Of a DNA stretch of 64,000 bases, positions 36,917 to 46,295 are shown piece by piece. A program made the translations under genes and the position numbers. The DNA lies in NCBI GenBank assembly GCA_041394705.1, contig JAWKHS010000014.1:105830-169829 (forward strand). The letters run 5' to 3'. Below the pieces are notes generated by a model. That model made no database searches. It was given only the letters and a program-made list of their open reading frames with translations, and was not told the origin of the DNA. This DNA comes from Vicinamibacterales bacterium (GTDB lineage: Bacteria; Acidobacteriota; Vicinamibacteria; Vicinamibacterales; UBA2999). How positions within the stretch are numbered: the stretch's first letter is position 1; each line of letters starts with the position of its first letter.

Positions 36917-39049
36917 CTACGGGGGCCCACTCCCCCGCGACACCCTGATGTCATCGACTCTGAGCCCCAGATCGCGGGTGTCGTGGCTGCCGTCGTCGGA
37001 CGGCCGGCTGGTCCGGGAGACGTTCAGCACGATCTCGTTGGTGCCGTCGGTCCAGATCGAGGCCGGCACCGTCCACGACCACGTGCCGGCGCCCGACATG
37101 GCGACCTCCGCGGCGGGCCGTCCGTTCACGAGCGCCGTCACCTGCACGGGAGCGTCCGGGCGCGCGGCGGCCGGCTGGGCGTCGATCTCGATGCGGACGC
37201 CGTGCGCGCCAGACGACGGCACGAGCAGCACGGCCCGCGCCATCGTCCAGCGGAAGGCCTCGCGGCCGCGCCCCTCGGCGCCGTGCCAGCCGCTCGCGAA
37301 GTACGCGGCGTCATCCAGCGCCAGGCGCCCGTCGCCCGACGGGCCGACCGGGTCGTCGCGTGACAGCGGCGCGGCGCAGACGGTCGCCGTCGCGACCACG
37401 CCGTCGGCGGACACGAAACGGGCGGCGGCCGGCAGGCGGCCGCCGAGCGCCACGACGGCGCTCGTCTCCCGGTCGGGAGAGGCGTCCAGCGACGCGCGGA
37501 CGGGCACCGCCCCGGGGCCGCCACGCGCCGTTGCCATCGCCGGCAGAGCGATGGCGACGTCGCGCACGGGCGCGACCCGACCTCGCGGACGTCCGTCGGG
37601 CAACGTCACCGCGACGGCCGACGGGTCGGCGCCGGCCACCAGGACCTCGACGCGGCCAGCGGCCGCGGGCAGGTGTACCCCGAGGCGGCCGGTGGTTTCG
37701 AGCGACGACAACTCGCGCCAGGTGCCGTCCACCCGCTGGCACGTGAAGCGGCCGGTCCGCGCGGCCAGTGGCCAGGGCCCCGGGGAATCGACGAGGGCAG
37801 CTTGCACGAACCGCATGCCCCACAGTTCGAGACCGGTGCGCCCCTGCGGGCCCGCGAGCACCCGGCGGGCGGTTGCCGCGCGGGCCTCGACGGCGGCGGG
37901 ATCGGGCCGGACGCGCGAGCCCGCCGCGCTGCCCACCACCGCGACGATCGCCGAATCGACCCGAACGTCTTCGGCGACGAACGCGGCATCCGACGCCTCC
38001 CCCCGGGTGGCCCGCACCAACTCAGCGAACGCGGCCGCGAAGCGCGTCGCCTCCGACGTCTCGATGTGGCGGACGCTCGCGGACACCCCGCCGCCGATCA
38101 GCGCGGCGCCGAGCACGGCCGTGATGGCGACCCGGCCGCGTGAGGCACGACCGGCGAGCCACGTCAGGCCGAGCGCCGCGAGCGGCCATGCGGTGAGGTA
38201 GGCGGCGTGCGCAAGCTCCCGCCACCAGGCAGGCGGCATGGCCGCGGCGAGTCCCGCCGCGGCCGCGGCCGCGCCCAACGCGCTCCAGCCACGGAACGAG
38301 GCGGCCGACCACGCCACGAGTCCCAGGGCCATGAGCGCGAGCGGCAGGCGGCTCGCCGTGATCGGCGGCCACGCGTACGGGCTCGTGCCTCGCGGGATCC
38401 GCGTGACGAGCACGTGCCACACGTCAGTGACCGACACGGGCGCCGCCGAGGCCGCCGCCGCGGCGTCGGCCCACACCCACGCTCCGGCGACCACGCCGGC
38501 CAGCGTCGCCACCGCGACGGCCACGCCGTGCGGGCGGGGCCAGCCGCGCGCGGCTCCCAGCGGCACGAACACCGCGATCGGTGGCCACGCCGCCGCGGCC
38601 ACGAGCAGCGCGAGCAGGCGGACCGCGACGGCGCGCGCCGCCGCGACGAGGGCCGGCAGGGCGAAGGCCGACCAGAGGCCGGCCGCAGCCAGCGCGACGG
38701 GGGCCGCCGCCCCGACCAATGCGCGCAGGCCCGGCCGGCTGACGAGGGCGGCCAGTGTCACGACTGTTGCGGCGCGCGACGCCCCCAGAACATGGCAGGC
38801 CGCCCAGAAGGCCAACGCGACCGCCGCCGCAGCGCCGGCGGAGGCCGGCGTCGAGGGCAACCCGCGCCACGGCGCGTGTACGACCGGCTCGACCTCCACG
38901 AGCGCGGCGTCCGTGGCCGCGTCGTATCCGGCCTGGTCGCCATACGGGAGAAACGGCGGCGCGGCCGGACGTGGTGAGGCCGCGACGACCGCCGCGACCG
39001 CGACCGCCGCCAGCACGGCAAGCATCCCGTCGCTCGTGTGCCGGGCCAT
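36917..39049 (-). CDS. Large integral membrane protein with C-terminal extracytoplasmic domain, unknown function
   Basis: The 710-aa protein has about ten hydrophobic segments in residues 1-335, extremely Ala-rich. The remaining ~370 residues are soluble and beta-rich (WSWTVPASIWTDGTNEIVLNVS near the end), presumably outside the cytoplasm. An early loop, FLPYGDQAGYDAATDAAL, sits where GT-C glycosyltransferases keep their first acidic motif, but the sequence is not convincing enough to call one. A TAGAAT hexamer lies 9 nt before the ATG. It diverges from another membrane protein with GT-C character, so a joint role in cell-surface glycan or lipid modification is possible but unproven. Confidence 0.6.
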   Translation of the reverse strand: MARHTSDGMLAVLAAVAVAAVVAASPRPAAPPFLPYGDQAGYDAATDAALVEVEPVVHAPWRGLPSTPASAGAAAAVALAFWAACHVLGASRAATVVTLAALVSRPGLRALVGAAAPVALAAAGLWSAFALPALVAAARAVAVRLLALLVAAAAWPPIAVFVPLGAARGWPRPHGVAVAVATLAGVVAGAWVWADAAAAASAAPVSVTDVWHVLVTRIPRGTSPYAWPPITASRLPLALMALGLVAWSAASFRGWSALGAAAAAAGLAAAMPPAWWRELAHAAYLTAWPLAALGLTWLAGRASRGRVAITAVLGAALIGGGVSASVRHIETSEATRFAAAFAELVRATRGEASDAAFVAEDVRVDSAIVAVVGSAAGSRVRPDPAAVEARAATARRVLAGPQGRTGLELWGMRFVQAALVDSPGPWPLAARTGRFTCQRVDGTWRELSSLETTGRLGVHLPAAAGRVEVLVAGADPSAVAVTLPDGRPRGRVAPVRDVAIALPAMATARGGPGAVPVRASLDASPDRETSAVVALGGRLPAAARFVSADGVVATATVCAAPLSRDDPVGPSGDGRLALDDAAYFASGWHGAEGRGREAFRWTMARAVLLVPSSGAHGVRIEIDAQPAAARPDAPVQVTALVNGRPAAEVAMSGAGTWSWTVPASIWTDGTNEIVLNVSRTSRPSDDGSHDTRDLGLRVDDIRVSRGSGPP

Positions 39050-39058
39050 GCCGCGGGT

Positions 39059-39064
39059 ATTCTA
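39059..39064 (-). promoter_or_regulatory. Candidate -10 for the 710-aa membrane-protein gene
   Basis: TAGAAT on the minus strand, 9 nt before the ATG at 39049, predicting a leader of only a few bases. On the plus strand the nearly coincident TATTCT (39058-39063) could serve the divergent gene with a ~45-nt leader. Confidence 0.35.
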
Positions 39065-39116
39065 GTCCGCGCCCCTGCACGTTCGCCGTCCGGCGGCGTC
39101 TCTGACGACGGAACGC

Positions 39117-40634
39117 ATGACCCATCGACGGGAGTTGGCGTGGTGCCTGGCGGCGGCGGCGGTCCTCGTCGCGGCCAGGGGGATGTTGTTCATGGCGCCG
39201 GGCGTCCGGTTCGACGCGGACCAGGCGATCGTCGGCCTGATGGCCAAGCACATCAGCGAGGGGCGCGCGTTTCCGCTCTTCTTCTACGGACAGAGCTACC
39301 TGCCGGCGCTCGAGGCCTACCTCGCCGTTCCCGTGATGTGGCTGCTGGGACCGACCGAGGCCGCGCTCAAGGTCCCGGTGGTGGCCATGAACGTCCTGGC
39401 CGTGCTGCTGCTCGTCTGGAGTGCGCACCGCGACCTCGGACTGCGCCCGGCGGTCGCGCTGGCGGGCGCGCTGCCGCTCATCGTGCCCCCGTTCGTCCCC
39501 GGCACGCGGGTGCTGGAGGCCATGGGCGGCAACGTGGAGCCGCTGCTCGCCACGCTGCTGCTCTGGGTGACGCGCGAACGGCCATGGCTCTTCGGCGTCG
39601 TACTCGCGCTGACGCTCGCCCAGCGGGAGATCACGGCCTTCCCGGTGACGGCCCTCCTGGTCCTGACGATCGTTCACGGCGGATGGCGGCTGCCGGCAGT
39701 GCGCGAGCGTTGGGTGATCGCGGGCGTCCTCGCCGTGGCGGTGTCGGCGAGCCTCGACGCGATCAGGCCCTTCGCGGCGATGTTCGGGCCCGGCACGGTG
39801 GCCCGCCCGGCCGCCCTGGACATCTCGGGCGGCGACGCGATCGCGGCCCAGTTCTGTCTCGATCCGACGCGGTGGGCGAGCCGCGCCGATCTGCTGCTGT
39901 CCGAGCACCTGCCCCTGATGATGGGCGGCCGCTCCGCCCCCGCGGTGGAAGCCGGCGTCAGCAGCGGCATCTGGCACGGGAACCCCGCCATCGGCCCGTG
40001 GGTGCTGGCGCTCTCTGCGGCGGCCCTCGCCGCCGCGTGGGCGCGGCGCCATCGGCCCGCGGAGGGACCGGAATCCGGCGGCACGATCCCGGGCAGCTCG
40101 CTGCCGTGGTTCCTCGCGCTGACCGGCCTCGTGTGCGTCCTCACCTACTGGCTGGTCGCCTGTTCTCAGATCAGCTACAACTCGCTGCGCTACGACCTCC
40201 TGGTGCTGCTGGTGCCGACGGGCCTGATCCTGGCGGGCCTCCGCCGGTCGCGCCGGGAGGTACAGGCGGGCCTCGCCGCCGCGGTGTGCGTGTGGTGCTG
40301 GGCCAGCGCCCTCGACTACCGGGCGCTTGCGCGCGAGGTCTCGAGCGGGCGGTGGCCGGACCACCGGGGCACCTTGGTGCGGCTCCTGGAGGAGCGTGGC
40401 ATCCGCGAGCTGTGGGGCGAGTTCCGCCTGGCGTACCTGGTGAGCTTCCGGTCGGCCGAGCGGGTCGTCGTCGCCTCCACCTCGATCCACCGGATCGACG
40501 AATACGCGGCACGCGCACGCGCCGCCCACGCGCAGATGCTCAGGACGGTGCCATGCCCGGGCGGCGAACAGCTCGTGCCCGGGATCTGGCTGTGTCCGCC
40601 CCCCGCGCCGGACGAGCTCCCGCCGGTATACTGA
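39117..40634 (+). CDS. GT-C-like polytopic membrane protein (glycosyltransferase family 39-like)
   Basis: The 505-aa protein has about ten predicted helices. Its first loop, FDADQAIVGLMAKHISEGRAFPLFFYGQSYLPALE, split here as the motifs DADQAIVG and FFYGQSYLP, matches the layout of GT39/PMT-like transferases with an acidic residue after helix 1. A C-terminal soluble part contains RGTLVRLLEERGIRELWGEF. Members transfer sugars from polyprenyl phosphates to acceptors outside the cytoplasm; the substrate here is unknown. An FKBP lipoprotein gene follows after 23 nt. Confidence 0.68.
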   Translation: MTHRRELAWCLAAAAVLVAARGMLFMAPGVRFDADQAIVGLMAKHISEGRAFPLFFYGQSYLPALEAYLAVPVMWLLGPTEAALKVPVVAMNVLAVLLLVWSAHRDLGLRPAVALAGALPLIVPPFVPGTRVLEAMGGNVEPLLATLLLWVTRERPWLFGVVLALTLAQREITAFPVTALLVLTIVHGGWRLPAVRERWVIAGVLAVAVSASLDAIRPFAAMFGPGTVARPAALDISGGDAIAAQFCLDPTRWASRADLLLSEHLPLMMGGRSAPAVEAGVSSGIWHGNPAIGPWVLALSAAALAAAWARRHRPAEGPESGGTIPGSSLPWFLALTGLVCVLTYWLVACSQISYNSLRYDLLVLLVPTGLILAGLRRSRREVQAGLAAAVCVWCWASALDYRALAREVSSGRWPDHRGTLVRLLEERGIRELWGEFRLAYLVSFRSAERVVVASTSIHRIDEYAARARAAHAQMLRTVPCPGGEQLVPGIWLCPPPAPDELPPVY

Positions 40635-40657
40635 AGCGCGCCTGTTGCGAGAGTCCG

Positions 40658-41095
40658 ATGCTCCGACGATTCCTGCTGGTCCTGCCCGTCCTCTGCGTCG
40701 CCGCCGCGTGCGGCGGTGACAACGGCACGTCGCCGTCCACCGTCACGTCGGCCAACGTGCCGTTCACGTCCACCGACCTGCGCGTCGGCACGGGCGCGAC
40801 GGCCCAGAACGGCCAGCGGGTCACCGTGAACTACACCGGCTGGCTCTACTCGGCGACGGGCACTGACAACAAGGGGGCGCAGTTCGACACGAGCATCGGC
40901 CGCACGCCGTTCGTGTTCCTGCTGGGCGGCAACCAGGTCATCGCGGGCTGGGATCGCGGCGTGGCCGGCATGCGAGTGGGCGGCCAGCGGCGGCTCGTCA
41001 TTCCCCCCGAGCTGGCGTACGGTCAGTCGGGCAACGGCTCGATCCCGGGCAACGCCACGCTGGTCTTCGACATCGAGCTGCTGCTCGTGCAATAG
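40658..41095 (+). CDS. FKBP-type peptidyl-prolyl isomerase lipoprotein
   Basis: The 145-aa protein has a lipoprotein signal with lipobox VAAAC (Cys near residue 18) and a Ser/Thr linker. A single FKBP domain follows, with VTVNYTGWLY, FDTSIGRTPFVFLLG, VIAGWDRGVAGMRVGGQRRLVIPPELAYG and NATLVFDIELL. It should help fold proteins in the periplasm. ATG 40658 opens the signal peptide. A TATACT sequence overlaps the end of the upstream gene (40627-40632) and could provide a separate promoter. Confidence 0.93.
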   Translation: MLRRFLLVLPVLCVAAACGGDNGTSPSTVTSANVPFTSTDLRVGTGATAQNGQRVTVNYTGWLYSATGTDNKGAQFDTSIGRTPFVFLLGGNQVIAGWDRGVAGMRVGGQRRLVIPPELAYGQSGNGSIPGNATLVFDIELLLVQ

Positions 41096-41102
41096 CGGCC
41101 GC

Positions 41103-41840
41103 CTACGACGGCCCGCGCGGAATCGGCGGGTGTTCGACGATGCCCCGTCGCCCGACGCCCGCGAGTTCGAACGCGTCGCCCTTCACGTCGCGCCGGTACA
41201 TCACCCACGTCTGATCGCCGCCGCGACCGGCCACGGCGACCCCGAGCGGGTGTCGGCGGGGCGCCGCGACCAGCGCGTCGTAACTGGCGAAGGTGGTCGT
41301 CCGTGCGCCGAGCACGACCGGCTCGCCGCCGTCGACCGCCAGGACCCAGCCGCCGACGACCGCCCCCCGGAACGACGGCTCGGGCGTCCGGACCACCATG
41401 TCGACGAACACGGGATACCCGCCGGCGCCGGCCGGGACGTACATCGACACCTCGGTGAGCCGGCGGTCGCCCAGGTGCGCCGCGCGGACCGCGAGCGACT
41501 CGATCGTCCGACGCGCCCAGGCCCACGCCTCGCCGCTCACGGCGAACACTCTGAGTGTCGTGACCGGGACGCCGTCGGTGGTCTCGAGTCCGACGATGGC
41601 GGGCGGCTCTCCGGCCGGCGGGCCGACGAGCGCGCGCGGGCTCGCCGCCAGCCAGCGCAGCCCGTCGAAGGTGGCGATGGGATACCGGCGGCCGGACACG
41701 TCGAGCGCGCGCAGGTCGAAGGCCTCGGCGTACGAGACGATTTCGGCCGGGTCACGCCCGAGCTCGAGGCTGTGGACGGCCATCCAGCCGGCGAGCATTG
41801 CCAACCAGACCATGGGCCCGCGGCGCCGCCGCGCTGACAT
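41103..41840 (-). CDS. Membrane-anchored protein of unknown function
   Basis: The 245-aa protein has one N-terminal hydrophobic segment (MVWLAMLAGWMAVHSLEL) and a soluble remainder with DVSGRRYPIATFDGLRWL, WAWARRTIESLAVRAA and VFVDMVVRTPEPSFRG. I know no matching family. The ATG at 41840 has TAGACT 6 nt upstream, so the gene has its own, probably leaderless, promoter although it follows tolC on the same strand by 47 nt. It converges on the FKBP gene. Confidence 0.6.
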   Translation of the reverse strand: MSARRRRGPMVWLAMLAGWMAVHSLELGRDPAEIVSYAEAFDLRALDVSGRRYPIATFDGLRWLAASPRALVGPPAGEPPAIVGLETTDGVPVTTLRVFAVSGEAWAWARRTIESLAVRAAHLGDRRLTEVSMYVPAGAGGYPVFVDMVVRTPEPSFRGAVVGGWVLAVDGGEPVVLGARTTTFASYDALVAAPRRHPLGVAVAGRGGDQTWVMYRRDVKGDAFELAGVGRRGIVEHPPIPRGPS

Positions 41841-41846
41841 GACGCC

Positions 41847-41852
41847 AGTCTA
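41847..41852 (-). promoter_or_regulatory. -10 element of a probable leaderless promoter
   Basis: TAGACT on the minus strand, then 6 nt (GGCGTC) and the ATG at 41840. It lies in the short gap after the tolC-like gene. Confidence 0.45.
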
Positions 41853-41887
41853 CGCCTGCGGCCGGCCCGCGACCAGCGCGGAGCCGC

Positions 41888-43165
41888 TCACCCCGGGAAG
41901 CGCCCCAGGGCCACCAGCAAGGCGAGCTGCGCCGCACGGACACGATCCTCCGCGTCTGCCACGGCGGACTCCGCGTCGCGCGAGCCGCGCTGCGCGTCGA
42001 CGAGTTCGAGGTTGGTGGTGGCGCCTGCCCGGAACGCCACGTCGGTGATGCGCAGAACCTCGCCGGCATGCCCGGCTGCCTCGCGCGCGCGGTCCAGCGC
42101 GCGAGTTTCTCCCTCGATCGCGGCGCGGGCGGTGCGAACCTCGGACCGTGCGCGCAGCTCCGCGTCACGCCGATCGACCCGGAGCAGGTCGAGATCGGCC
42201 TGGCGCCGCGCCTTGACCGCGCGCCGCTGTCCGCTGTCGAAGAGCGGCACCGTGGTGGTCACGACGGCCCGCCAGGTGCCGGAGGGCTGGAAGAGCCCGG
42301 AGGGCGTGACGTACTGCGGCTCGAACGCGCCGCGGACCGACGGGACCCAGTCGCGCCAGCTGTCGGCCACGACGCGGCCGGCCGCATCGACCCTGGCGTC
42401 GAACAGCCGGATGTCCGTGCGGGACGTGAGCCACGACTCGCCGTCGCCGGCCGGCGTCTCGAACGCAGGCGCTGCGCCGGCGTCGACGGCGCGATCGGAC
42501 GCGAGGAGCAGCCCCAGCGCCTCCTGCGCCAGGCGTACCGCCAGCGCCCCGCGCTCCACCAGTCCCTCGTCCACCGCGAGTTCCTGGGCCGCGCGCAGTT
42601 CGTTCAGCCGGCTGCTGACGCCGGCTTCCCGGCGCGCGGTCGCGTAGTCGAGCTGCGCGCGCGCGGTGTCGCGCGCGCGGAGGCTCACCTCGAGCTGCCG
42701 CCTGCGGGCGATGACGGCCAGGTACGCCTCGCCCGCCGCGACGGCCACCTGGCGGCGCACGTCCTGGACCGCCACGTTCGCGACGGCAACCTGGTCCGCC
42801 GCCTGGACGCGCGCCGCCCATTGTGCGGAGGCGAGCAGCGGCATCTGAGCCGACCCGCCGAGCACCCACTGCGTGCGCGGTTGGACGACGTTGCCGCCGA
42901 ACCCGCGGGCATCGTCGAGCACCGTGGTGACGAGCGAGGCGCCGGCCGTGGGCCGGATAGCGGCCCTGGCCTGCGCCAGCAGGGCCTCGGCCCCGAGCAC
43001 CGCGGTCGCCGCGCGATCGACCGACGGGTTCGCGGCGATGGCGCGCGACACCGCCTCGTCGAAGGTGACGACCTCGAGCGGCGGCGTCTGGCCCGATGCC
43101 GCCCCGGCGCCCGCCGCCGTCACGATCAGCAGGCACAGCCAGGGGATCCCGCGCGGGCTAGCCAT
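41888..43165 (-). CDS. TolC-family outer-membrane efflux protein
   Basis: The 425-aa protein has a signal peptide (ending GAASGQ) and two repeated helical halves typical of outer membrane efflux channels: TFDEAVSRAIAANPSVDRA near the N-terminus, then ARREAGVSSRLNELRAAQELAVDEG, and FRAGATTNLELVDAQRG in the second repeat. It should be the trimeric exit duct of the upstream RND pump. Its ATG overlaps the RND stop by 8 nt. It lacks the long C-terminal extension of E. coli TolC. Confidence 0.92.
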   Translation of the reverse strand: MASPRGIPWLCLLIVTAAGAGAASGQTPPLEVVTFDEAVSRAIAANPSVDRAATAVLGAEALLAQARAAIRPTAGASLVTTVLDDARGFGGNVVQPRTQWVLGGSAQMPLLASAQWAARVQAADQVAVANVAVQDVRRQVAVAAGEAYLAVIARRRQLEVSLRARDTARAQLDYATARREAGVSSRLNELRAAQELAVDEGLVERGALAVRLAQEALGLLLASDRAVDAGAAPAFETPAGDGESWLTSRTDIRLFDARVDAAGRVVADSWRDWVPSVRGAFEPQYVTPSGLFQPSGTWRAVVTTTVPLFDSGQRRAVKARRQADLDLLRVDRRDAELRARSEVRTARAAIEGETRALDRAREAAGHAGEVLRITDVAFRAGATTNLELVDAQRGSRDAESAVADAEDRVRAAQLALLVALGRFPG

Positions 43166-46100
43166 GCGCCACCTCCGTCGCTGCGTCGGCGCCCGCCGGC
43201 GGGCCAGGCACCGCCGTCCGGATGATCACGTAGAGCACGGGGATGAACACGATCGACAGGAACGTCGAGGCGAGCATCCCGCCCGCGACGGTCGTGCCGA
43301 CCGAGTTCCTGGCCCCCGCGCCGGCGCCCGTGGCGTAGGCCAGCGGCAGCACGCCGAGGATGAACGCCATCGAGGTCATGAGGATCGGCCGCAGGCGGAT
43401 GCGGGCGGCCTCCACGGCGGCCTCCACCACCGACGAGCCCTGGCTGCGGAGCTGCTCGGCGAACTCGACGATCAGGATCGCGTTCTTCGCCGCCAGGCCC
43501 ACGAGCAACACGAGGCCGACCTGGCAGAAGACGTCGTTGGCGAGGCCGCGCGCCCACTGCGCCCCGAGGCCGCCGAGCACGGCCAGCGGCACGCCCAGGA
43601 GGATGATGACCGGCAGCACCCAGCTCTCGTACTGCGCGGCGAGCACGAGGTACACGAGCAGGACGCTCAGCGCGAAGATGTAGGTCGCCTGTGATCCGGC
43701 CTTGATTTCCTCGAGGGACTGCCCGGCCCAGGCGAAGTCGTACCCTGGAGGCAGGGCGGACCGCGCGATCGTGCCCATCGCGTCCATCGCCTCGCCGGAA
43801 CTGCGCCCGGGCGCCGCCGCGCCCGTGATCTCGGCCGAACGGAACAGGTTGAAGTGGCTGATCACCTGCGGCGCCGTCGTCTCGCTGACGCGGACGACCG
43901 AGTCGAGCGACACCATCCGCCCGGTGGAGGTGCGCGCATACAGCTGCTTCAGGTTGTCCGGCGAGGCCCGGAACCGCTGGTCGGCCTGCGCGAACACGCG
44001 GTACGCGCGGCTGTTGAAGTCGAAGTCGTTGACGTACTGCGAGCCCAGGAAGATCTGCAGTGCGTCGGTCACCTCGCGCAGCGGCAGGCCGAGCGCCCGG
44101 GCGCGGTCCCGATCGATGTCGACCCGCAGCTGCGGGTCGTCGGCCCGGAAGCTCGTGAAGAGCCCCGTGACCTGGCCCGACTGGTTGCCCTGCGCGACCA
44201 GCGCCTGCGTCGCGTTGGCCAGTCCGGCGATGTCGCCGCCCGTCTGGTCGAGCACCTCGAACTGGAAGCCGCCGAACACCGACAGCCCCTGGATGGCGGG
44301 CGGCGCGAAGGGGACGACGATCGCCCCGGTCAGCCCGAAGAGCGGCCCGCGCACGCGGTTCAGGACGGCGGCCAGCGACTGATCCGGACGGCGGCGCTCC
44401 TCATAGCTCTTGAGCGCCGTGAAGATGAGCCCGTTGTTCGGCGCGGCCCCGCTGAAGCTGAACCCCATGACCGAGAAGGCCGCGGCGATGTCCGGATCCT
44501 TGTAGAGGATCGCTTCGGCCTGCTTCGCCACGGCGTCCGTGTACTCCAGTGACGCGCCCGGCGGGGCCTGGACGATCGTGATGAAGTAGCCCTCGTCCTC
44601 CTCCGGCACGAAGGCCGTGGGGACCATGCGCGACACCCCCCAGGTGGCCCAGAGGCCCAGGACGAAGACCACCAGCATCACCCACTTCCAGCCGAGCGCC
44701 CAGCGGACCGTCGCGACGTACGCGGACGTGCCCGCCTCGATCAGGCGGTTCACGGCGCTGAAGAAGACGCCGTGGGAGTGCGATTCCTTGTCCAGGAGCA
44801 GCGCGGCCAGGGCGGGCGTGAGCGTGACGGCGTTGAACACGGAGAGGACGACGGCGAAGGCGATCGTCAGCGAGAACTGCTGGTACAGGCGGCCGGTGGT
44901 GCCGGGGAAGAACGCGACCGGCACGAAGACGGCGACGAGCACGATGCCGATGACGACGACCGCGCTCAACACCTCCCGCATCGCGTCCACGGCCGCCGGA
45001 AAGGCCTTCTTGCCGTACTCCCGCATGTGCCGCTCGATGTTCTCGACGACCACGATCGCGTCGTCGACGACGATCCCGATGGCGAGCACGATGCCGAAGA
45101 GCGTCAGCGTGTTGATCGAGAAGCCGAAGAGCTTGACGAACGCGAACGTGCCGACGAGCGACACGGGAATCGTGAGCGCCGGGATGATCGTGCTCCGCCA
45201 GTTCTGCAGGAACAGGAACATCACGAGCACGACCAGGCCCAGGGCCTCGGCGAGCGTCTTGAGCACTTCCACGATCGACTCGCGCACGACCACCACGTTG
45301 TCGAACGCGAGCCGCCACTCGAGTCCGGGCGGGAAGTTCCGCTCGATGCGCCGCATCTCGGCCATCACGCCGTCGAAGACCGCGATGGCATTGGCCGTCG
45401 GCAGGAGGGCGATGCCCATGCCGGATGCCTCGAGTCCGAGGAAGCGGAGGTTCGACGTGTAGTTCTCGGCGCCGAGCTCGACGCGCCCGATGTCGGCGAC
45501 GCGCACGAGCGCCCCGTCCTTCCCGGTCGCCACGACCACGTCGGCGAACTCCGACGCTTCCGCCAGTCGGCCCTGGGCCCGGACGCTCAGGTTGAACATC
45601 TGATCGGCCGAGGCCGGGGCGTCGCCGAGCGCGCCCGCGGCGACCTGGACGTTCTGCTCACGCAGGGCACCCACGACGTCTCCCGCGGTGAGGCCCCTGG
45701 CAGCGAGCCGTCCGGGGTCCAGCCAGAGGCGCATCGCGTAGCGGCGCTCGCCGAAGATGATGACGTCGCCGACGCCGGGCACCCGCTTCACGGCGTCGCG
45801 GACGTAGCGATCGAGATAGTTCGAGATGAACTGCGAGTCGTAACGGTTGCCCTGGGAGAAGAAGCCCAGGCCCCCCATGAAGCCCGCCGTGTTCTTGGTC
45901 ACCGTGATCCCGTTGGTGCGCACGTCGGCGGGCATGCGACCCAGCGCCTGGTTGACGCGGTTCTGGACGTCGATGGCCGCGAGGTCCGGGTTGCGTCCGA
46001 TGTCGAAGACGGCCGTGAGGGTGCACACGCCGCTGTTGGTGCTCGACGACTGCAGGTAGGCCAGGCCCTCGACGCCGTTGATGGCCTGTTCGAGCGGCGT

Positions 46101-46289
46101 GGTCACCGCCGATTCGACCGCCTGTGCGTTGGCGCCGGTGTAGATGGCCAGCACGGTCACCGACGGCGGCGCCAGGTCGGGGTACCGCGCGATGGGCAGC
46201 GTCGGAATCGCGATCGCGCCGGCGATGACCACCACCAGCGCCAGCACGGACGAGAGGATGGGCCTGCCGATGAAGAGCTCGGTTCGCAT
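43158..46289 (-). CDS. RND multidrug efflux permease (HAE1/AcrB type)
   Basis: The 1043-aa pump starts with FIGRPILSSVLALVVVIAGAIA and PIARYPDLAPPSVTVLAIYTGA. Twelve transmembrane segments flank two large periplasmic loops. The proton-relay pair is visible in helix 4 (GIVVDDAIVVVEN). Other hallmarks are VPVAFFPGTTGRLYQQFSLTIAFAVVLS as split blocks, and GLAAKNAILIVEFAEQLR. It expels hydrophobic or amphiphilic compounds by proton antiport, in complex with the adaptor and TolC encoded on either side. The specific substrates are unknown. Confidence 0.96.
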   Translation of the reverse strand: MRTELFIGRPILSSVLALVVVIAGAIAIPTLPIARYPDLAPPSVTVLAIYTGANAQAVESAVTTPLEQAINGVEGLAYLQSSSTNSGVCTLTAVFDIGRNPDLAAIDVQNRVNQALGRMPADVRTNGITVTKNTAGFMGGLGFFSQGNRYDSQFISNYLDRYVRDAVKRVPGVGDVIIFGERRYAMRLWLDPGRLAARGLTAGDVVGALREQNVQVAAGALGDAPASADQMFNLSVRAQGRLAEASEFADVVVATGKDGALVRVADIGRVELGAENYTSNLRFLGLEASGMGIALLPTANAIAVFDGVMAEMRRIERNFPPGLEWRLAFDNVVVVRESIVEVLKTLAEALGLVVLVMFLFLQNWRSTIIPALTIPVSLVGTFAFVKLFGFSINTLTLFGIVLAIGIVVDDAIVVVENIERHMREYGKKAFPAAVDAMREVLSAVVVIGIVLVAVFVPVAFFPGTTGRLYQQFSLTIAFAVVLSVFNAVTLTPALAALLLDKESHSHGVFFSAVNRLIEAGTSAYVATVRWALGWKWVMLVVFVLGLWATWGVSRMVPTAFVPEEDEGYFITIVQAPPGASLEYTDAVAKQAEAILYKDPDIAAAFSVMGFSFSGAAPNNGLIFTALKSYEERRRPDQSLAAVLNRVRGPLFGLTGAIVVPFAPPAIQGLSVFGGFQFEVLDQTGGDIAGLANATQALVAQGNQSGQVTGLFTSFRADDPQLRVDIDRDRARALGLPLREVTDALQIFLGSQYVNDFDFNSRAYRVFAQADQRFRASPDNLKQLYARTSTGRMVSLDSVVRVSETTAPQVISHFNLFRSAEITGAAAPGRSSGEAMDAMGTIARSALPPGYDFAWAGQSLEEIKAGSQATYIFALSVLLVYLVLAAQYESWVLPVIILLGVPLAVLGGLGAQWARGLANDVFCQVGLVLLVGLAAKNAILIVEFAEQLRSQGSSVVEAAVEAARIRLRPILMTSMAFILGVLPLAYATGAGAGARNSVGTTVAGGMLASTFLSIVFIPVLYVIIRTAVPGPPAGADAATEVAHG

Positions 46290-46295
46290 GTGACC

